Source of the DNA: Aeromonas sanarellii
GTDB lineage: Bacteria > Pseudomonadota > Gammaproteobacteria > Enterobacterales > Aeromonadaceae
DNA: 64,000 nucleotides
Assembly (NCBI RefSeq): GCF_000820085.1
Contig: NZ_CDBN01000063.1
Coordinates: 1 to 64,000, forward strand
Direction of reading: 5' to 3'
The notes beneath the pieces were generated by a model. That model searched no databases. It saw only the letters and a program-made list of their open reading frames with translations, and was not told where the DNA came from. Shown piece after piece: positions 26,662 through 34,855 of this stretch; the first letter of the stretch is position 1; each line of letters opens with the position of its first letter. A program made the position numbers and the translations under genes.

Positions 26662-27276
26662 TCAGAACCTCAGGGTCAAGCCGATATTGGCCTGCCACTG
26701 GGTGATCAGCTCTCCCCGCACCCGGAAGGCGCAGACCTCGGGGTTGCAGAGAAACGCGCTGTCGTCGTTGACCAGGGAGCCGTAGCCGCGCACCTCGGCC
26801 CGCAGCGCCAGGTGTTCCGCCAGGCGCGGCTGCACCCCGAGCGCCAGGGACATGGAGGGGGCCGTCTCGCTGTCGTAGGCATCGAAGCGGGTCACCCCTA
26901 TCCCCGCGCCGATATAGGGCGCCATCAGGTTGTCGGAGAGAAACAGGGCTCCGGCGAAGTGCAGGGTATCCACCGCCAGCCTGTCGGGCAGCTCGGGGGA
27001 CACCCGGGTCGACTGGTGGCTGTAGAGCAGCTCTATCATGCCCGGATCGTCCACCTCCCTGCTGATGAAGAGGCCCCAGCTGCCCGAGCTCTCCCCCTGC
27101 AGGCTGTCGAGGTCACCGCCATGGGGCGTGGGCTCGGGTTCGTCCATGGCCTCGAAGTCGATGGACGAGCTGTATCCCGCAAAGGGCGTCAGCTGCCAGC
27201 CAGGCGCGGGGGGCTCGGCAGCCCAGCCCGCCAGGGGCAGCAACAACCCCGACACCATCCTCTTCGCTCCCCTCAT
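26662..27276 (-). CDS. Putative outer-membrane beta-barrel protein
   Basis: A 204-residue exported protein. MRGAKRMVSGLLLPLAGWAA is a signal peptide, and the rest is alternating beta strands (GWQLTPFAGYSSS, LMAPYIGAGIGVTRF, LALRAEVRGYGS) ending in LTLRF with a terminal Phe. This fits a small eight-strand porin-like barrel. FLCNPEVCAFRV contains two Cys that may form a loop disulfide. The start at 27276 follows AGGGAGAGG. The function is unknown. It converges with ydhR, with 12 bp between stops. Confidence 0.68.
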   Translation of the reverse strand: MRGAKRMVSGLLLPLAGWAAEPPAPGWQLTPFAGYSSSIDFEAMDEPEPTPHGGDLDSLQGESSGSWGLFISREVDDPGMIELLYSHQSTRVSPELPDRLAVDTLHFAGALFLSDNLMAPYIGAGIGVTRFDAYDSETAPSMSLALGVQPRLAEHLALRAEVRGYGSLVNDDSAFLCNPEVCAFRVRGELITQWQANIGLTLRF

Positions 27277-27480
27277 GGTCCTCTCCCTTTGACAAAAATA
27301 TGCGAAAAGCATATCAGAGCCCGCGACGCTCGCCCTTGATGGCGCCTGTATCACCCCGTTGGGTCCCCGGCCCCGAGATCCATTTCTTGCGCCGGTTCAC
27401 ATTATTCATCTGGGATTAACCTCTGCTGCGTAAGCTGGCGGCGCCACAGAGGTGGCGTCAACAGGATGAGGATCCCAGGA

Positions 27481-28119
27481 ATGGTTGCCGCGCAACTCAA
27501 CGACCCCCAAAGCACACTTGCCGATACCCTGAGGGCCACCGCCCACGCCATCGAGGAGAGCCACATCAGCCTGCGCCAGATGCTGGCCCTGGTGGGCGAG
27601 CAGGGCATGCTGCTGTTTTGTGTGCTGCTCACAGTCCCCTTCCTGCTGCCGGTCTCCATCCCCGGCGTCAGCACCCCGTTCGGGCTGCTGATCCTCTTCA
27701 TCGGCATCGGCATCACCCTCAACCGGGTGCCCTGGCTGCCCGCCGTCCTGATGGAGCGCCGCTTCGCCGCCGAGCACATCAAACCGGCCCTGCACAAGGG
27801 GGCGGATCTGCTGGCCCGCATCGACCGCCTCATCCGCCCGCGCCTGCTGATCCTGACCGGCAGCTACGCCATCAACCGCTGCAACGGTCTGCTGATCATG
27901 CTGGCGGCCCTGCTGCTGATGCTGCCCCTTGGCGCCATTCCCTTCACCAACGCCATGCCCGCCTGGGCCATCCTGCTGCTGGCCATCGGCATGTTGCAGC
28001 GGGACGGTCTCTTCGTCGCCCTCGGCTACGCCCTGGTGAGTGCCACCCTGGTCTGGTTCAGCGCGCTGGCCATCGGCCTGCTGATGGCGGGCCAGAACAT
28101 CTCGACGCTGTTTGGCTGA
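27481..28119 (+). CDS. ExoD-like exopolysaccharide synthesis family protein
   Basis: A 212-residue membrane protein of the ExoD family: a cytoplasmic start with SHISLRQMLALVGEQG, then four or more helices (LLFCVLLTVPFLLPVSIPG, FGLLILFIGIGITL, LLIMLAALLLMLPLGAIPF, AWAILLLAIGML). In rhizobia ExoD affects exopolysaccharide and alkaline tolerance, but the mechanism is unknown and no exopolysaccharide genes are close. An in-frame ATG at 27466 also exists; 27481 has GAGG at better spacing. Confidence 0.8.
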   Translation: MVAAQLNDPQSTLADTLRATAHAIEESHISLRQMLALVGEQGMLLFCVLLTVPFLLPVSIPGVSTPFGLLILFIGIGITLNRVPWLPAVLMERRFAAEHIKPALHKGADLLARIDRLIRPRLLILTGSYAINRCNGLLIMLAALLLMLPLGAIPFTNAMPAWAILLLAIGMLQRDGLFVALGYALVSATLVWFSALAIGLLMAGQNISTLFG

Positions 28120-28140
28120 AACGGCGCCCAGACGCAGACA

Positions 28141-28177
28141 AACGAAAGAGGGCGACACTATGTCGCCCTCTTTCGTT
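28141..28177. terminator. Bidirectional terminator
   Basis: A perfect 17-bp stem (AACGAAAGAGGGCGACA and complement) with a 3-base loop lies between convergent genes. The stem carries its own A/T ends. Confidence 0.9.
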
Positions 28178-28194
28178 GCAAGCCTGGGTGCCTT

Positions 28195-29085
28195 TCAGGG
28201 ATCCCCTGCGTGGGCCACCCGGTTGCGCCCGCCCCACTTGGCCCGATAGAGCCACTCGTCCGCCCGGGCCAGCACGGTGCCGAGATCCTCGCCCGGCCGG
28301 ATCAGGGTGGTGCCCAGGCTCACGGTCACGGGGGCGGGATCCGGCGCCAGGGCCGCCACCGCGGCGCGGATCCGCTCAGCCACCTTCAGCAGTATCCCCT
28401 CGTCTATCTGCGGCAGCAGGATCAGGAACTCCTCGCCGCCGCTGCGCACGAACAGATCCTCCCCCCGCAGCTGGGCGGCCACGCAGTCGCAGACCCGGCA
28501 CAGCACCCTGTCCCCGGTCTGGTGGCCGAAGCGATCGTTGATCTGCTTGAAGTGGTCGAGATCCAGCATGATGAGGCCGGTGAGCTGCTGCCCCTGCACC
28601 CTGTGGTGATAGTGTTCGAAGAAGAAGTGGCGGTTGTAGAGGCCGGTGAGCTGATCCGTCTCCCCGAGCCGCTTGAGCCGCTGTTGCAGCTCGTGCTGGC
28701 GGGTGATGCTGCGGGTCACCCAGGCCACCGCCCGCTTGCCGTCGTAGAGGGAGGGCAGCGGCGCTATCTTGCCCTCGATGCGCTGCATCCCCTGGGGGCC
28801 CGCCTCGGCATCGATGCCATCCACCTCGGCGGGGGAGAGGTCATACTCCACCACCTGCACCTGGCCGCTGGCGAGGGCCTGGGCCACCTGCGCCATCACC
28901 CACAGGGCCTTGTCCTCGGGCAGCACGTCCAGCAGTCGCCTGCCGATGAGCGGATTGCCGTTCTGGTAGGACTGCTGCTCCACCCCGCCGATGTATTCGA
29001 TGTAATAACCGTCTTCGCTGAGGATGAAGACGGGATCCGGCAACTGGGCCATCACTTCATAGAGTTGTGCCACTGAGAGCGCCAT
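28195..29085 (-). CDS. Diguanylate cyclase with PAS sensor domain
   Basis: A 296-residue cytosolic protein. A PAS domain (about residues 5-125, LPDPVFILSEDGYYIEYIGG) is followed by a linker helix and a GGDEF domain (about 130-290). The active site is intact, as GGEEF at 216-220. The inhibitory I-site RxxD (RGED, 207-210) is five residues upstream, so product feedback is expected. No EAL domain. It should make c-di-GMP in response to a PAS ligand or redox cue. AAGGAG precedes the ATG at 29085. Single-gene unit. Confidence 0.92.
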   Translation of the reverse strand: MALSVAQLYEVMAQLPDPVFILSEDGYYIEYIGGVEQQSYQNGNPLIGRRLLDVLPEDKALWVMAQVAQALASGQVQVVEYDLSPAEVDGIDAEAGPQGMQRIEGKIAPLPSLYDGKRAVAWVTRSITRQHELQQRLKRLGETDQLTGLYNRHFFFEHYHHRVQGQQLTGLIMLDLDHFKQINDRFGHQTGDRVLCRVCDCVAAQLRGEDLFVRSGGEEFLILLPQIDEGILLKVAERIRAAVAALAPDPAPVTVSLGTTLIRPGEDLGTVLARADEWLYRAKWGGRNRVAHAGDP

Positions 29086-29330
29086 CCGTGCTCCTTGTTA
29101 TCTGAGGGGAGGCTCCCCCTGTTATACAGGACTCACGGAGTATCGCACAGAAGGGAAGATCCGCCGCCGCCGGGCCATGATCGATCAGGGGGGCACTGCG
29201 CATCGAAGGCGCATGGGAAAGGCGGAGGAGGCCGCCTGCAACATCGGCAAGCCGGCCCCGGTCGCAGGACAGGCCGGGGGATATCACGGGCGAGGCCGGC
29301 TCCCGCCCGAGCGGGATCCGGTGAGAGGTA

Positions 29331-29915
29331 TCAGCGGGCGGCGGAGCGGCTGGCGTTCCAGAGCAGCTCGCCGCTCTTGAGATCCATCAGGCTCATGGCG
29401 AGCCGGTAGCGGCTCCCCTCGGAGACGAGATCCCCGTAGAGCATGTAGCCCGCCCCGGTCTGGCGACCCAGGCGCACCAGGGAGGCGGGGTTCATGCCCC
29501 CCTGCTGATATTCGAGCTGACCCGTGATGGCCGCCACCTGGCCCGGGTCGGCGAAGCGAAAGCCGCTGTTGGCCTGAATGCGCTGGATCATGGCCACCGC
29601 CATGGGCTGGGTGCTGAAGGGCTCACCTGTACCGTTCTGGGGTGCCATCAGCAGCAGCACCGGGCTGCCGCCCGCGATCGACTGCACCTCGGCAGACTTC
29701 AGGAAGGCGTCCGCCATGGAGACCGCCAGCCCCGTCGGCGCCACCGGCTTGGGCGCCGGCACCGGCTCGGCCTTGTCAGGCTCGGCCACCGGCTTTTCTG
29801 GTTTGGTCACCGGCTTGTCCGGCTCTCCCACTGGCGCAGGCGTCCCCCCATAGGGATTGACCGCACAACCGCCCAGCAACAGGGCACCCACCATCAACAA
29901 GGAACGCAGCTTCAT
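29331..29915 (-). CDS. lpoB: LpoB-like penicillin-binding protein activator
   Basis: A 194-residue outer-membrane lipoprotein. The signal peptide ends in lipobox LGGC (Cys17). A long Pro/Glu/Lys/Val repeat linker (about 25-60, VTKPEKPVAEPDKAEPVPAP) would span the periplasm, and a C-terminal globular TolB-like domain (about 70-194) includes LLLMAPQNGTGEPF and GYMLYGDL. This is the architecture of LpoB, which stimulates PBP1b. The start at 29915 gives the signal peptide directly; the longer open frame upstream is not protein-like. Assignment rests on architecture, so another LpoB-like paralogue is possible. Confidence 0.78.
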   Translation of the reverse strand: MKLRSLLMVGALLLGGCAVNPYGGTPAPVGEPDKPVTKPEKPVAEPDKAEPVPAPKPVAPTGLAVSMADAFLKSAEVQSIAGGSPVLLLMAPQNGTGEPFSTQPMAVAMIQRIQANSGFRFADPGQVAAITGQLEYQQGGMNPASLVRLGRQTGAGYMLYGDLVSEGSRYRLAMSLMDLKSGELLWNASRSAAR

Positions 29916-30138
29916 CTTTTCTCTCCGCCAGAAGTCCGCAAGGCGCACTTCGTCAATCATCCATTTTGACGGAGCCCGGCTCCGCCTCCCCTCCATGCTA
30001 GAGACAAACCCGTCCCGGGTCGATGCGCACATGGTCAGGGGGCGACAGAGACTGGCGAAGCGGAGGGCACAAAAGGGTGGCAAGGCTCCACCCGATTCCG
30101 TTAGGGTAGCCTGAGCCCAGACCCCAGAGGAGCCCCCC

Positions 30139-30774
30139 ATGCACGGACCCGATCCCGCCAATCCCCACCCCATGAACGGCTTCCCCCAGGTGTGCTTTAT
30201 CAAGAACACCATCAAGGGGCCCAATATCGAGGTGGGTGACTACACCTATTACGACGACCCGGAGGATTCGGCGGGCTTCGAGCGCAACGTTCTCTACCAC
30301 TTCCCCTTCATCGGCGACAAGCTCATCATTGGCAAGTTCTGCGCCATCGCCCGTGGGGTGAAGTTCATCATGAATGGCGCCAACCACCAGACCTCCGGCT
30401 TCTCCACCTACCCCTTCTTTATCTTCGGCAACGGCTGGGAGAGCGCCGCCCCCGCCCCGGGCAGCCTCCCCTACAAGGGGGATACCGTGATCGGCAACGA
30501 TGTCTGGATTAGCTATGACGCCCTGATCATGCCGGGAGTAAAAGTCGGCAACGGCGCCATTATCGCCGCCCGCTCCGTGGTCACCGGCGACGTGCCCGCC
30601 TACGCCGTAGTCGGTGGCAACCCGGCCAAGGTGATCCGCTACCGCTTCGACGACGACACCATCGCCCGTCTCAACGCCATCGCCTGGTGGGACTGGCCGG
30701 TGGAGCAGATCAGCCGCAACCTGCCGCTTATCAGCGGCGGCGAGATAGCCGCGCTGGAAGCGGCAACCCCATAG
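30139..30774 (+). CDS. CatB/Vat-type xenobiotic O-acetyltransferase
   Basis: A 211-residue left-handed beta-helix acetyltransferase. It begins with GPNIEVGDYTYYDDP, has the catalytic-loop His in GANHQTSGFSTYPF, and hexapeptide repeats through IGNDVWISYDALIMPGVKVGNGAIIAARSVVTGDVP, closing with GGNPAKVIRYRF. This is the XAT group that includes chloramphenicol CatB and streptogramin Vat enzymes. Chromosomal homologues without proven resistance are common, so the antibiotic substrate is uncertain. AGAGGAG precedes the ATG. GNAT gene follows by 28 bp. Confidence 0.88.
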   Translation: MHGPDPANPHPMNGFPQVCFIKNTIKGPNIEVGDYTYYDDPEDSAGFERNVLYHFPFIGDKLIIGKFCAIARGVKFIMNGANHQTSGFSTYPFFIFGNGWESAAPAPGSLPYKGDTVIGNDVWISYDALIMPGVKVGNGAIIAARSVVTGDVPAYAVVGGNPAKVIRYRFDDDTIARLNAIAWWDWPVEQISRNLPLISGGEIAALEAATP

Positions 30775-30802
30775 AGACAATCACCATCAAGCAGGAAGCA
30801 CT

Positions 30803-31231
30803 ATGCAACTCACCCCACCCCAACCGCCTCAGGACGATGATGTTGAAGCGCTGCGCATTGGCCTGACGGGCTACAACGTAAGCCAGGCAGGCCCTCAACT
30901 GTACGAGCTTCGGCGCGAGCGGATCGCCAGCTTTATCAAGGATAAAGAGGGCAAGGTACACGGCGGCATCATCGCCGACATCAAGTGGGGCTGGCTGCAC
31001 GTCGACTGGCTCTGGATCGACGAAAGCATCCGCCGTGATGGCTGGGGCGGCCGTCTGCTCGGCGCCATGGAGCAGTACGCCCAAAGCAAGGGCATCACCA
31101 ATTACCATCTGGAAACCACCAGTTTTCAGGCCCTCCCCTTCTACCAGAAGCAGGGTTACGAAGTCTTTGGTCAGCTGCCCGATATGCCGCCGGGGCATGT
31201 GAGTTACTTTCTCAAAAAGCAGGAGCGCTGA
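30803..31231 (+). CDS. GNAT family N-acetyltransferase
   Basis: A 142-residue acetyltransferase with an atypical but clear GNAT core: KVHGGIIADIKWGWLHVDWLWIDESIRRDGWGGRLL (motif A with RRDGWGGRL) and YHLETTSFQALPFYQKQGYEVFG (motif B). Similar proteins were once grouped with aminoglycoside or bacteriocin-type acetyltransferases; the substrate is unknown. Its TGA shares a base with the ATG of the next, truncated GNAT gene (31231), so the three acetyltransferase genes formed one unit before the transposon insertion. Confidence 0.87.
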   Translation: MQLTPPQPPQDDDVEALRIGLTGYNVSQAGPQLYELRRERIASFIKDKEGKVHGGIIADIKWGWLHVDWLWIDESIRRDGWGGRLLGAMEQYAQSKGITNYHLETTSFQALPFYQKQGYEVFGQLPDMPPGHVSYFLKKQER

Positions 31232-31365
31232 TGGCCTTCCCGCCCCTTGCCAATGCCCAGATCGTGATCCATCCCTTCGAGCCGGGCGATGCCGGCGAGT
31301 TTGTCCGAGCAGCACACGAAGCTATTGAGGTGACGCAGTCATTGACCTGTACCGTAATACCGTAG
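31231..31365 (+). pseudogene. GNAT acetyltransferase gene truncated by the REP/RAYT unit
   Basis: An ATG overlapping the previous stop opens 44 codons. IVIHPFEPGDAGEFVRAAHEAIE is the typical first beta strand and helix of RimJ/RimL-type GNATs. The similarity stops after about residue 37, and the frame ends at a TAG inside the left REP repeat (CCGTAGGG). No continuation of the GNAT appears after the right repeat at 32135, so the rest of the gene has been lost. Confidence 0.68.
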
Positions 31366-31441
31366 GGTGCAATGAACGAAGTGAATTGCACCTCTATCCT
31401 CACGAAAGCGGTGCAATGTGCTCCGCTTATTGCACCCTACG
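31361..31441. repeat. Left REP pair (BIME/REPIN)
   Basis: The outer 13-bp inverted repeat CGTAGGGTGCAAT/ATTGCACCCTACG encloses two REP hairpins, each GGTGCAAT/ATTGCACC with an 11-base loop, in opposite orientation. Nearly identical to 32057-32135, in the same orientation. Confidence 0.88.
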
Positions 31442-31460
31442 TTAACCACGTTAATGCCGA

Positions 31461-32000
31461 TTATTTATCGTCGTGTGGCATTTCATATTCTGGTATGGAG
31501 CTATCTCCCCATGATAATGGATACCTGCCCTGCTGCACCCAACGATGGAAGGTGGAATATGGCCAATCTTTCGGGGCAGTTACCAGCCCATGTTTGACGG
31601 GATTGATATGGATGTAATCGAGATGATGATTGAAATCTTCCTGATCGCGGATCAGATGCTCCCAATAACGTCGCTGCCAAATACCCCGCTCGCCACGCTG
31701 CCAACGAGACTCTGAGCGAGCCTCTGAATTGGGGATTGCTCGTGAAAACTTGCTTTTGATTTGACGCCAGCGCAACGGAAAATTGGTATCCCCTTCCGGC
31801 AACTCCAACAGTGCATGTAGATGCTCGGGCAAGACAACCCAGCCGTGGATCCGGAATGGATGATTCTCTTGCACCTCCCTGACAACTGACCTCAGCAGAT
31901 CGATCCGCTCGACCAGTAGATGGTTGTTCTGACGCTCACCCAGCACGACCGTAAAAAACCAGGTTCCTCCCGGTTGCCATGCCCGTTTGTAATTCGCCAT
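31461..32000 (-). CDS. REP-associated tyrosine transposase (RAYT, IS200/IS605-like Y1)
   Basis: A 179-residue HUH single-strand transposase. The metal-binding HUH is His60-Leu61-His62 in LPEHLHALLELPEG. Candidate nucleophile tyrosines lie in RRYWEHLIRD (Tyr112) and DYIHINPVKHGLV (Tyr129), both within conserved RAYT motifs. The length is normal for the family and no frame damage is seen, so it may be active on the flanking REP pairs. RAYTs are usually single-copy domesticated transposases linked to REP spread. ATG at 32000. Confidence 0.92.
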   Translation of the reverse strand: MANYKRAWQPGGTWFFTVVLGERQNNHLLVERIDLLRSVVREVQENHPFRIHGWVVLPEHLHALLELPEGDTNFPLRWRQIKSKFSRAIPNSEARSESRWQRGERGIWQRRYWEHLIRDQEDFNHHLDYIHINPVKHGLVTAPKDWPYSTFHRWVQQGRYPLSWGDSSIPEYEMPHDDK

Positions 32001-32056
32001 GTATTGCCGACCTCACAATCAACCATGCTGTTAAATGTGGTTCAAACGAAGCAAAA

Positions 32057-32135
32057 CGTAGGGTGCAATGAACAACGTGAATTGCACCTCTTGCCACAAA
32101 AGCGGTGCAATGCGCTCCGCTTATTGCACCCTACG
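32057..32135. repeat. Right REP pair (BIME/REPIN)
   Basis: Same structure as the left copy, in the same orientation: CGTAGGGTGCAAT ... ATTGCACCCTACG with two GGTGCAAT/ATTGCACC hairpins. It differs from the left copy by a few substitutions and a 2-base length change in the loops. Confidence 0.88.
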
Positions 32136-32399
32136 ACGCCCCCCTGAGGTTATGGTGGGCACGGTTTTGGTTCCCCCCTCCAATCAGCCAAGGGGAAGGG
32201 GCAAGGTCAGGAGCGCCATCAGGGATGATGGCGCAGACGCAGCCGGCACAGGGGCCAGATCGGGAGAGGGAGAGCGCAGCTCGACCCGATTTGGCGCGAG
32301 AACAGGGATGTTCGAAGCGGACGTTGGCCGAAGCCATGGATGTCGAAGGCCAAAGGCCCGTCGGCGCGTGCCGTCGGACAAGCGGGTGAGCCGAAGGCA
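32136..32399. other. Non-coding region between the RAYT unit and the hairpin array
   Basis: About 260 bp with no gene recognised. Open frames exist on both strands but show no protein-like composition. The minus-strand translation resembles the anonymous ORFs that repeated intergenic sequences give in other gammaproteobacteria (from memory). Probably part of the same repeated element as 32400-32575. Confidence 0.4.
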
Positions 32400-32575
32400 C
32401 CCGACGTAAGTCGGGCGAATAAGCGGGGGAAAAGACCTTTGGTGACTTTGGGTCTTTCCAAAGTCACTCGCCCAAGCCCGAAGGGCGGGCGAAACCCCGT
32501 CGAGGCCAGCGGCCTCGCGTCCTGCACGGCGCAGCCGTGCCTGCTCGCCACAGGCACGGAGTTTGGCCGAACTCC
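32400..32575. repeat. Run of at least seven adjacent hairpins
   Basis: Inverted repeats in order: CCCGAC/GTCGGG (32400-32415); GTGACTTTGG/CCAAAGTCAC (32442-32467, 10-bp perfect stem); nested GCCC/GGGC (32470-32490); CGAGGCC/GGCCTCG (32501-32517); GCACGGC/GCCGTGC (32524-32540); GTGCCTG/CAGGCAC (32537-32557); GGAGTT/AACTCC (32558-32575). The fifth and sixth share bases and cannot form together. The region lies at the thiH stop. There is no T-run, so it is not a simple terminator. Confidence 0.7.
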
Positions 32576-32579
32576 CCCC

Positions 32580-33803
32580 CTATCGGCCCAAAAACGGTTC
32601 CCAATCCTTGAACACCGGCTGCAACCCGGCCTGCCGCACGGCGGCGGCCACTTCCCCCACCGGGCGGTCGTCGTGGATGGCGAACTGCTCCAGCTCCTCT
32701 GCATCCCCCTCGGCATAGCCCCCCGGCTGGGTGCGCGACTCGGCCGACATCTGGGTGATGCCAAGACGTACCGCACCGTTGCGAAACGCAGGCGATTCCC
32801 GGGTGGAGAGGGACAGCTCCAGGGTCGGCGAGAAGAGGCGCCAGGCGCAGATCAGCTGGGCCAGCTGGCGATCCGACATGACCACGGCAGGCTCCAGCCC
32901 GCCTGTGCAGGGGCGCAGGCGCGGGAAGGAGAGGGAATAGCGGCTCTGCCAGTGGTGACGCTCCATCCAGGCTAGGTGCTCGGCGACGAAGTAGCTGTCG
33001 GCGCGCCAGTCCGGCGACAGGCCGATCAGGGCGCCGAGGCCAATCTTGTCGATACCGGCGCGCCCCAGCCGGTCCGGGGTGGCGAGGCGCCATGCGATGT
33101 CCCGCTTGTTGCCGCGCAGATGATGGCGGGCATAGGTGGGGGCGTGGTAGGTCTCCTGATAGACCATGACGGCGTCGAGGCCGAGGGTCTTGAGCTCGGC
33201 ATAGTCGGCCTGGGAGAGGGGCTGCACCTCCATCCCCACCGTGCTGAAGTGGCGGCGGATAATGGGCATCACCTCGCGAAAATAGGCGAGCCCCACCTTG
33301 TGCTCGTGCTCGCCGGTCACCAGCAGCACGCTGTCGAAGCCGCGCGCCTTGATGGCGAGGCACTCGCGCTCTATCTCCTCTGCATTCAAGGTCTTGCGCT
33401 TGAGGCGGTTGCTCATGGAGAAGCCGCAGTAGGTGCAGTCGTTGGCGCACAGGTTCGACAGATAGAGCGGCACATAGAAGCCGATGGTGTTGCCAAAACG
33501 CTGGCGGGTCAGCCGCTCGGCCTCGGCCGCCATCTGCGGCAACCAGGCCTCGGCGGCCGGCGAGATCAGCGCCATAAAGTCCGCCAGAGTACGGCGCGGG
33601 GTGCTCAGGGCGCGCGCCACGTCTGCGGCCGTCTTGGCGCGGATCTGCATACCGATATCGTCCCACTCCAGCTCCTGCCAGCGATCGAGAAAGGAGGGGG
33701 CTGTCTCTGATTCCATTGCCCCCTGAGCCCTCACCCCCAGCCCCTCTCCCAGAGGGAGAGGGGAGGAAGAATCTCCCCCAGTGATAGCAATTCCCTGACT
33801 CAT
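32580..33803 (-). CDS. thiH: 2-iminoacetate synthase ThiH
   Basis: A radical-SAM tyrosine lyase producing dehydroglycine for the thiazole of thiamine. The [4Fe-4S] motif is [11 protein letters not shown] (CX3CX2C), followed by the family segments MEVQPL, VYQETYH and [11 protein letters not shown]. The frame starts at ATG 33803, overlapping the thiG stop (ATGA). The first 29 residues (including [14 protein letters not shown]) are encoded by a C/G-rich palindromic repeat, and homology with E. coli ThiH begins only after Met at 33716. Either the protein carries a repeat-derived extension of 29 residues or translation starts at 33716. Last gene of the thi operon. Confidence 0.93.
   Translation of the reverse strand: MSQGIAITGGDSSSPLPLGEGLGVRAQGAMESETAPSFLDRWQELEWDDIGMQIRAKTAADVARALSTPRRTLADFMALISPAAEAWLPQMAAEAERLTRQRFGNTIGFYVPLYLSNLCANDCTYCGFSMSNRLKRKTLNAEEIERECLAIKARGFDSVLLVTGEHEHKVGLAYFREVMPIIRRHFSTVGMEVQPLSQADYAELKTLGLDAVMVYQETYHAPTYARHHLRGNKRDIAWRLATPDRLGRAGIDKIGLGALIGLSPDWRADSYFVAEHLAWMERHHWQSRYSLSFPRLRPCTGGLEPAVVMSDRQLAQLICAWRLFSPTLELSLSTRESPAFRNGAVRLGITQMSAESRTQPGGYAEGDAEELEQFAIHDDRPVGEVAAAVRQAGLQPVFKDWEPFLGR
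33728..33763. repeat. C/G-rich palindromic repeat at the thiH start
   Basis: CCCCTCTCCC-AGA-GGGAGAGGGG is a 10-bp perfect stem at 33741-33763, preceded by CCCTCACCCCCAG. The minus-strand translation [13 protein letters not shown] is a peptide commonly produced when such dispersed repeats fall in genes. Related palindromes lie at 17088 and 44304. Confidence 0.75.
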
Positions 33804-34567
33804 AACGCCCCCAGAAAATCGGTAAGCGGGCTGGAGGCTTGCGCCTGCAGGGCGCGGGCGCCAAGACCCGCCTCATAGGCGCTGCGACCTGCTTCACAAG
33901 CGAGCGCAAAGGCGCGGCCCATGGCGATCGGATCGCCGCTCACCGCGATGGCAGTGTTGACCAGCACGGCATCGGCGCCGAGTTCGAAGGCCGCCGCCGC
34001 GTGGCTCGGCGCACCTATCCCCGCATCCACCACCACGGGCACATTGGCCTGTTCGACGATGATGGAGAGGAACTCCCGGGTCACCAGCCCCTGATTCGAG
34101 CCGATAGGCGCGCCGAGCGGCATCACGGCGGCGCAGCCCACCTCTTCGAGCCGCTTGCAGAGCACCGGGTCGGCGCCGCAGTAGGGCAGCACCACAAAAC
34201 CCTCTTTCACCAGCTGCTCGGCGGCTTTCAGCGTCTCGATGGGATCGGGCAGCAGATAGCGCGGGTCGGGGTGGATCTCCAGCTTCAGCCAGTTCGTCCC
34301 CAGCGCCTCGCGGGCGAGGTGGGCGGCAAATACCGCCTCGGCCGCGGTCTTGGCGCCTGAGGTGTTGGGCAAGAGCTTGACCCCGAGTTGCAGCAAGGGG
34401 CTCAGGATATCGTCGTGGGCCTTGCCCGGTTCGAGCCGCTTGATGGCCATGGTGACGAGCTGGGAGCCGCTTGCCTCGATGGCGGCGGCCATCAGTTCCG
34501 GGCGGGCAAACTTGCCGGTGCCGGTGAAGAGGCGCGAAGAGAAGGTGTGATCGGCAATCTTGAGCAT
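33800..34567 (-). CDS. thiG: Thiazole synthase ThiG
   Basis: A 255-residue TIM-barrel enzyme that condenses deoxyxylulose phosphate, dehydroglycine and ThiS-thiocarboxylate to the thiazole. The Schiff-base Lys lies in [11 protein letters not shown], and the phosphate-binding motifs [11 protein letters not shown] and [11 protein letters not shown] are intact. It overlaps thiH by 4 bp and follows thiS with an 85-bp gap, the only sizeable gap within the operon. ATG 34567. Confidence 0.96.
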   Translation of the reverse strand: MLKIADHTFSSRLFTGTGKFARPELMAAAIEASGSQLVTMAIKRLEPGKAHDDILSPLLQLGVKLLPNTSGAKTAAEAVFAAHLAREALGTNWLKLEIHPDPRYLLPDPIETLKAAEQLVKEGFVVLPYCGADPVLCKRLEEVGCAAVMPLGAPIGSNQGLVTREFLSIIVEQANVPVVVDAGIGAPSHAAAAFELGADAVLVNTAIAVSGDPIAMGRAFALACEAGRSAYEAGLGARALQAQASSPLTDFLGAL

Positions 34568-34652
34568 GTCAGCCTCCGGCCACTGCGATAAGAAGAGATG
34601 AGACCCCGCCGCAAGGCAGGGCGCTCGAAGATGGGACTGCGAGCATCATGGG

Positions 34653-34853
34653 TCAGCCTCCCGCAATGGCGGTGAAGAGGTGGAGTTCGTCCCCGTCATT
34701 GAGACGGGTCTCGGCCCAGCGGCTGCGGGGCAGCACGGCGCCGTTGAGGGCCACCGCTACCCCCTGAGGGGAAATCTCCTGCACCGCCAGCAGCTCAGTC
34801 AGGCACTGGCCGGTGGGCAGCGTCAGCTCGATATCGTTCAATCGGATCTTCAT
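34653..34853 (-). CDS. thiS: Sulfur carrier protein ThiS
   Basis: A 66-residue ubiquitin-fold carrier, MKIRLNDIELTL through LHLFTAIAGG. The C-terminal Gly-Gly is adenylated by ThiF and thiocarboxylated, then donates sulfur to ThiG. The start at 34853 is two bases after the thiF stop. A longer frame overlaps thiF and has no support. Confidence 0.94.
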   Translation of the reverse strand: MKIRLNDIELTLPTGQCLTELLAVQEISPQGVAVALNGAVLPRSRWAETRLNDGDELHLFTAIAGG

Positions 34854-34855
34854 AG

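Larger units (their letters stand above)
31361..32135. mobile_element. RAYT-REP unit (REPtron)
   Basis: A transposase gene on the minus strand (31461-32000) sits between two near-identical 79-81 bp repeats, each a pair of inverted REP sequences. This is the standard layout of REP-associated tyrosine transposases. The unit interrupts a GNAT gene. Codon use and GC content of the transposase are lower than its neighbours. Confidence 0.83.

Noticed and set aside
32219-32776. A 185-codon minus-strand ORF overlapping the hairpin array and the thiH end
   Set aside because: It overlaps thiH in another frame, and its sequence is what a structured repeat yields when translated. Treated as non-coding.
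34568-34652. A small gene between thiG and thiS
   Set aside because: The 85-bp gap has no ORF of useful size or hairpin with a T-run; it looks like spacer.
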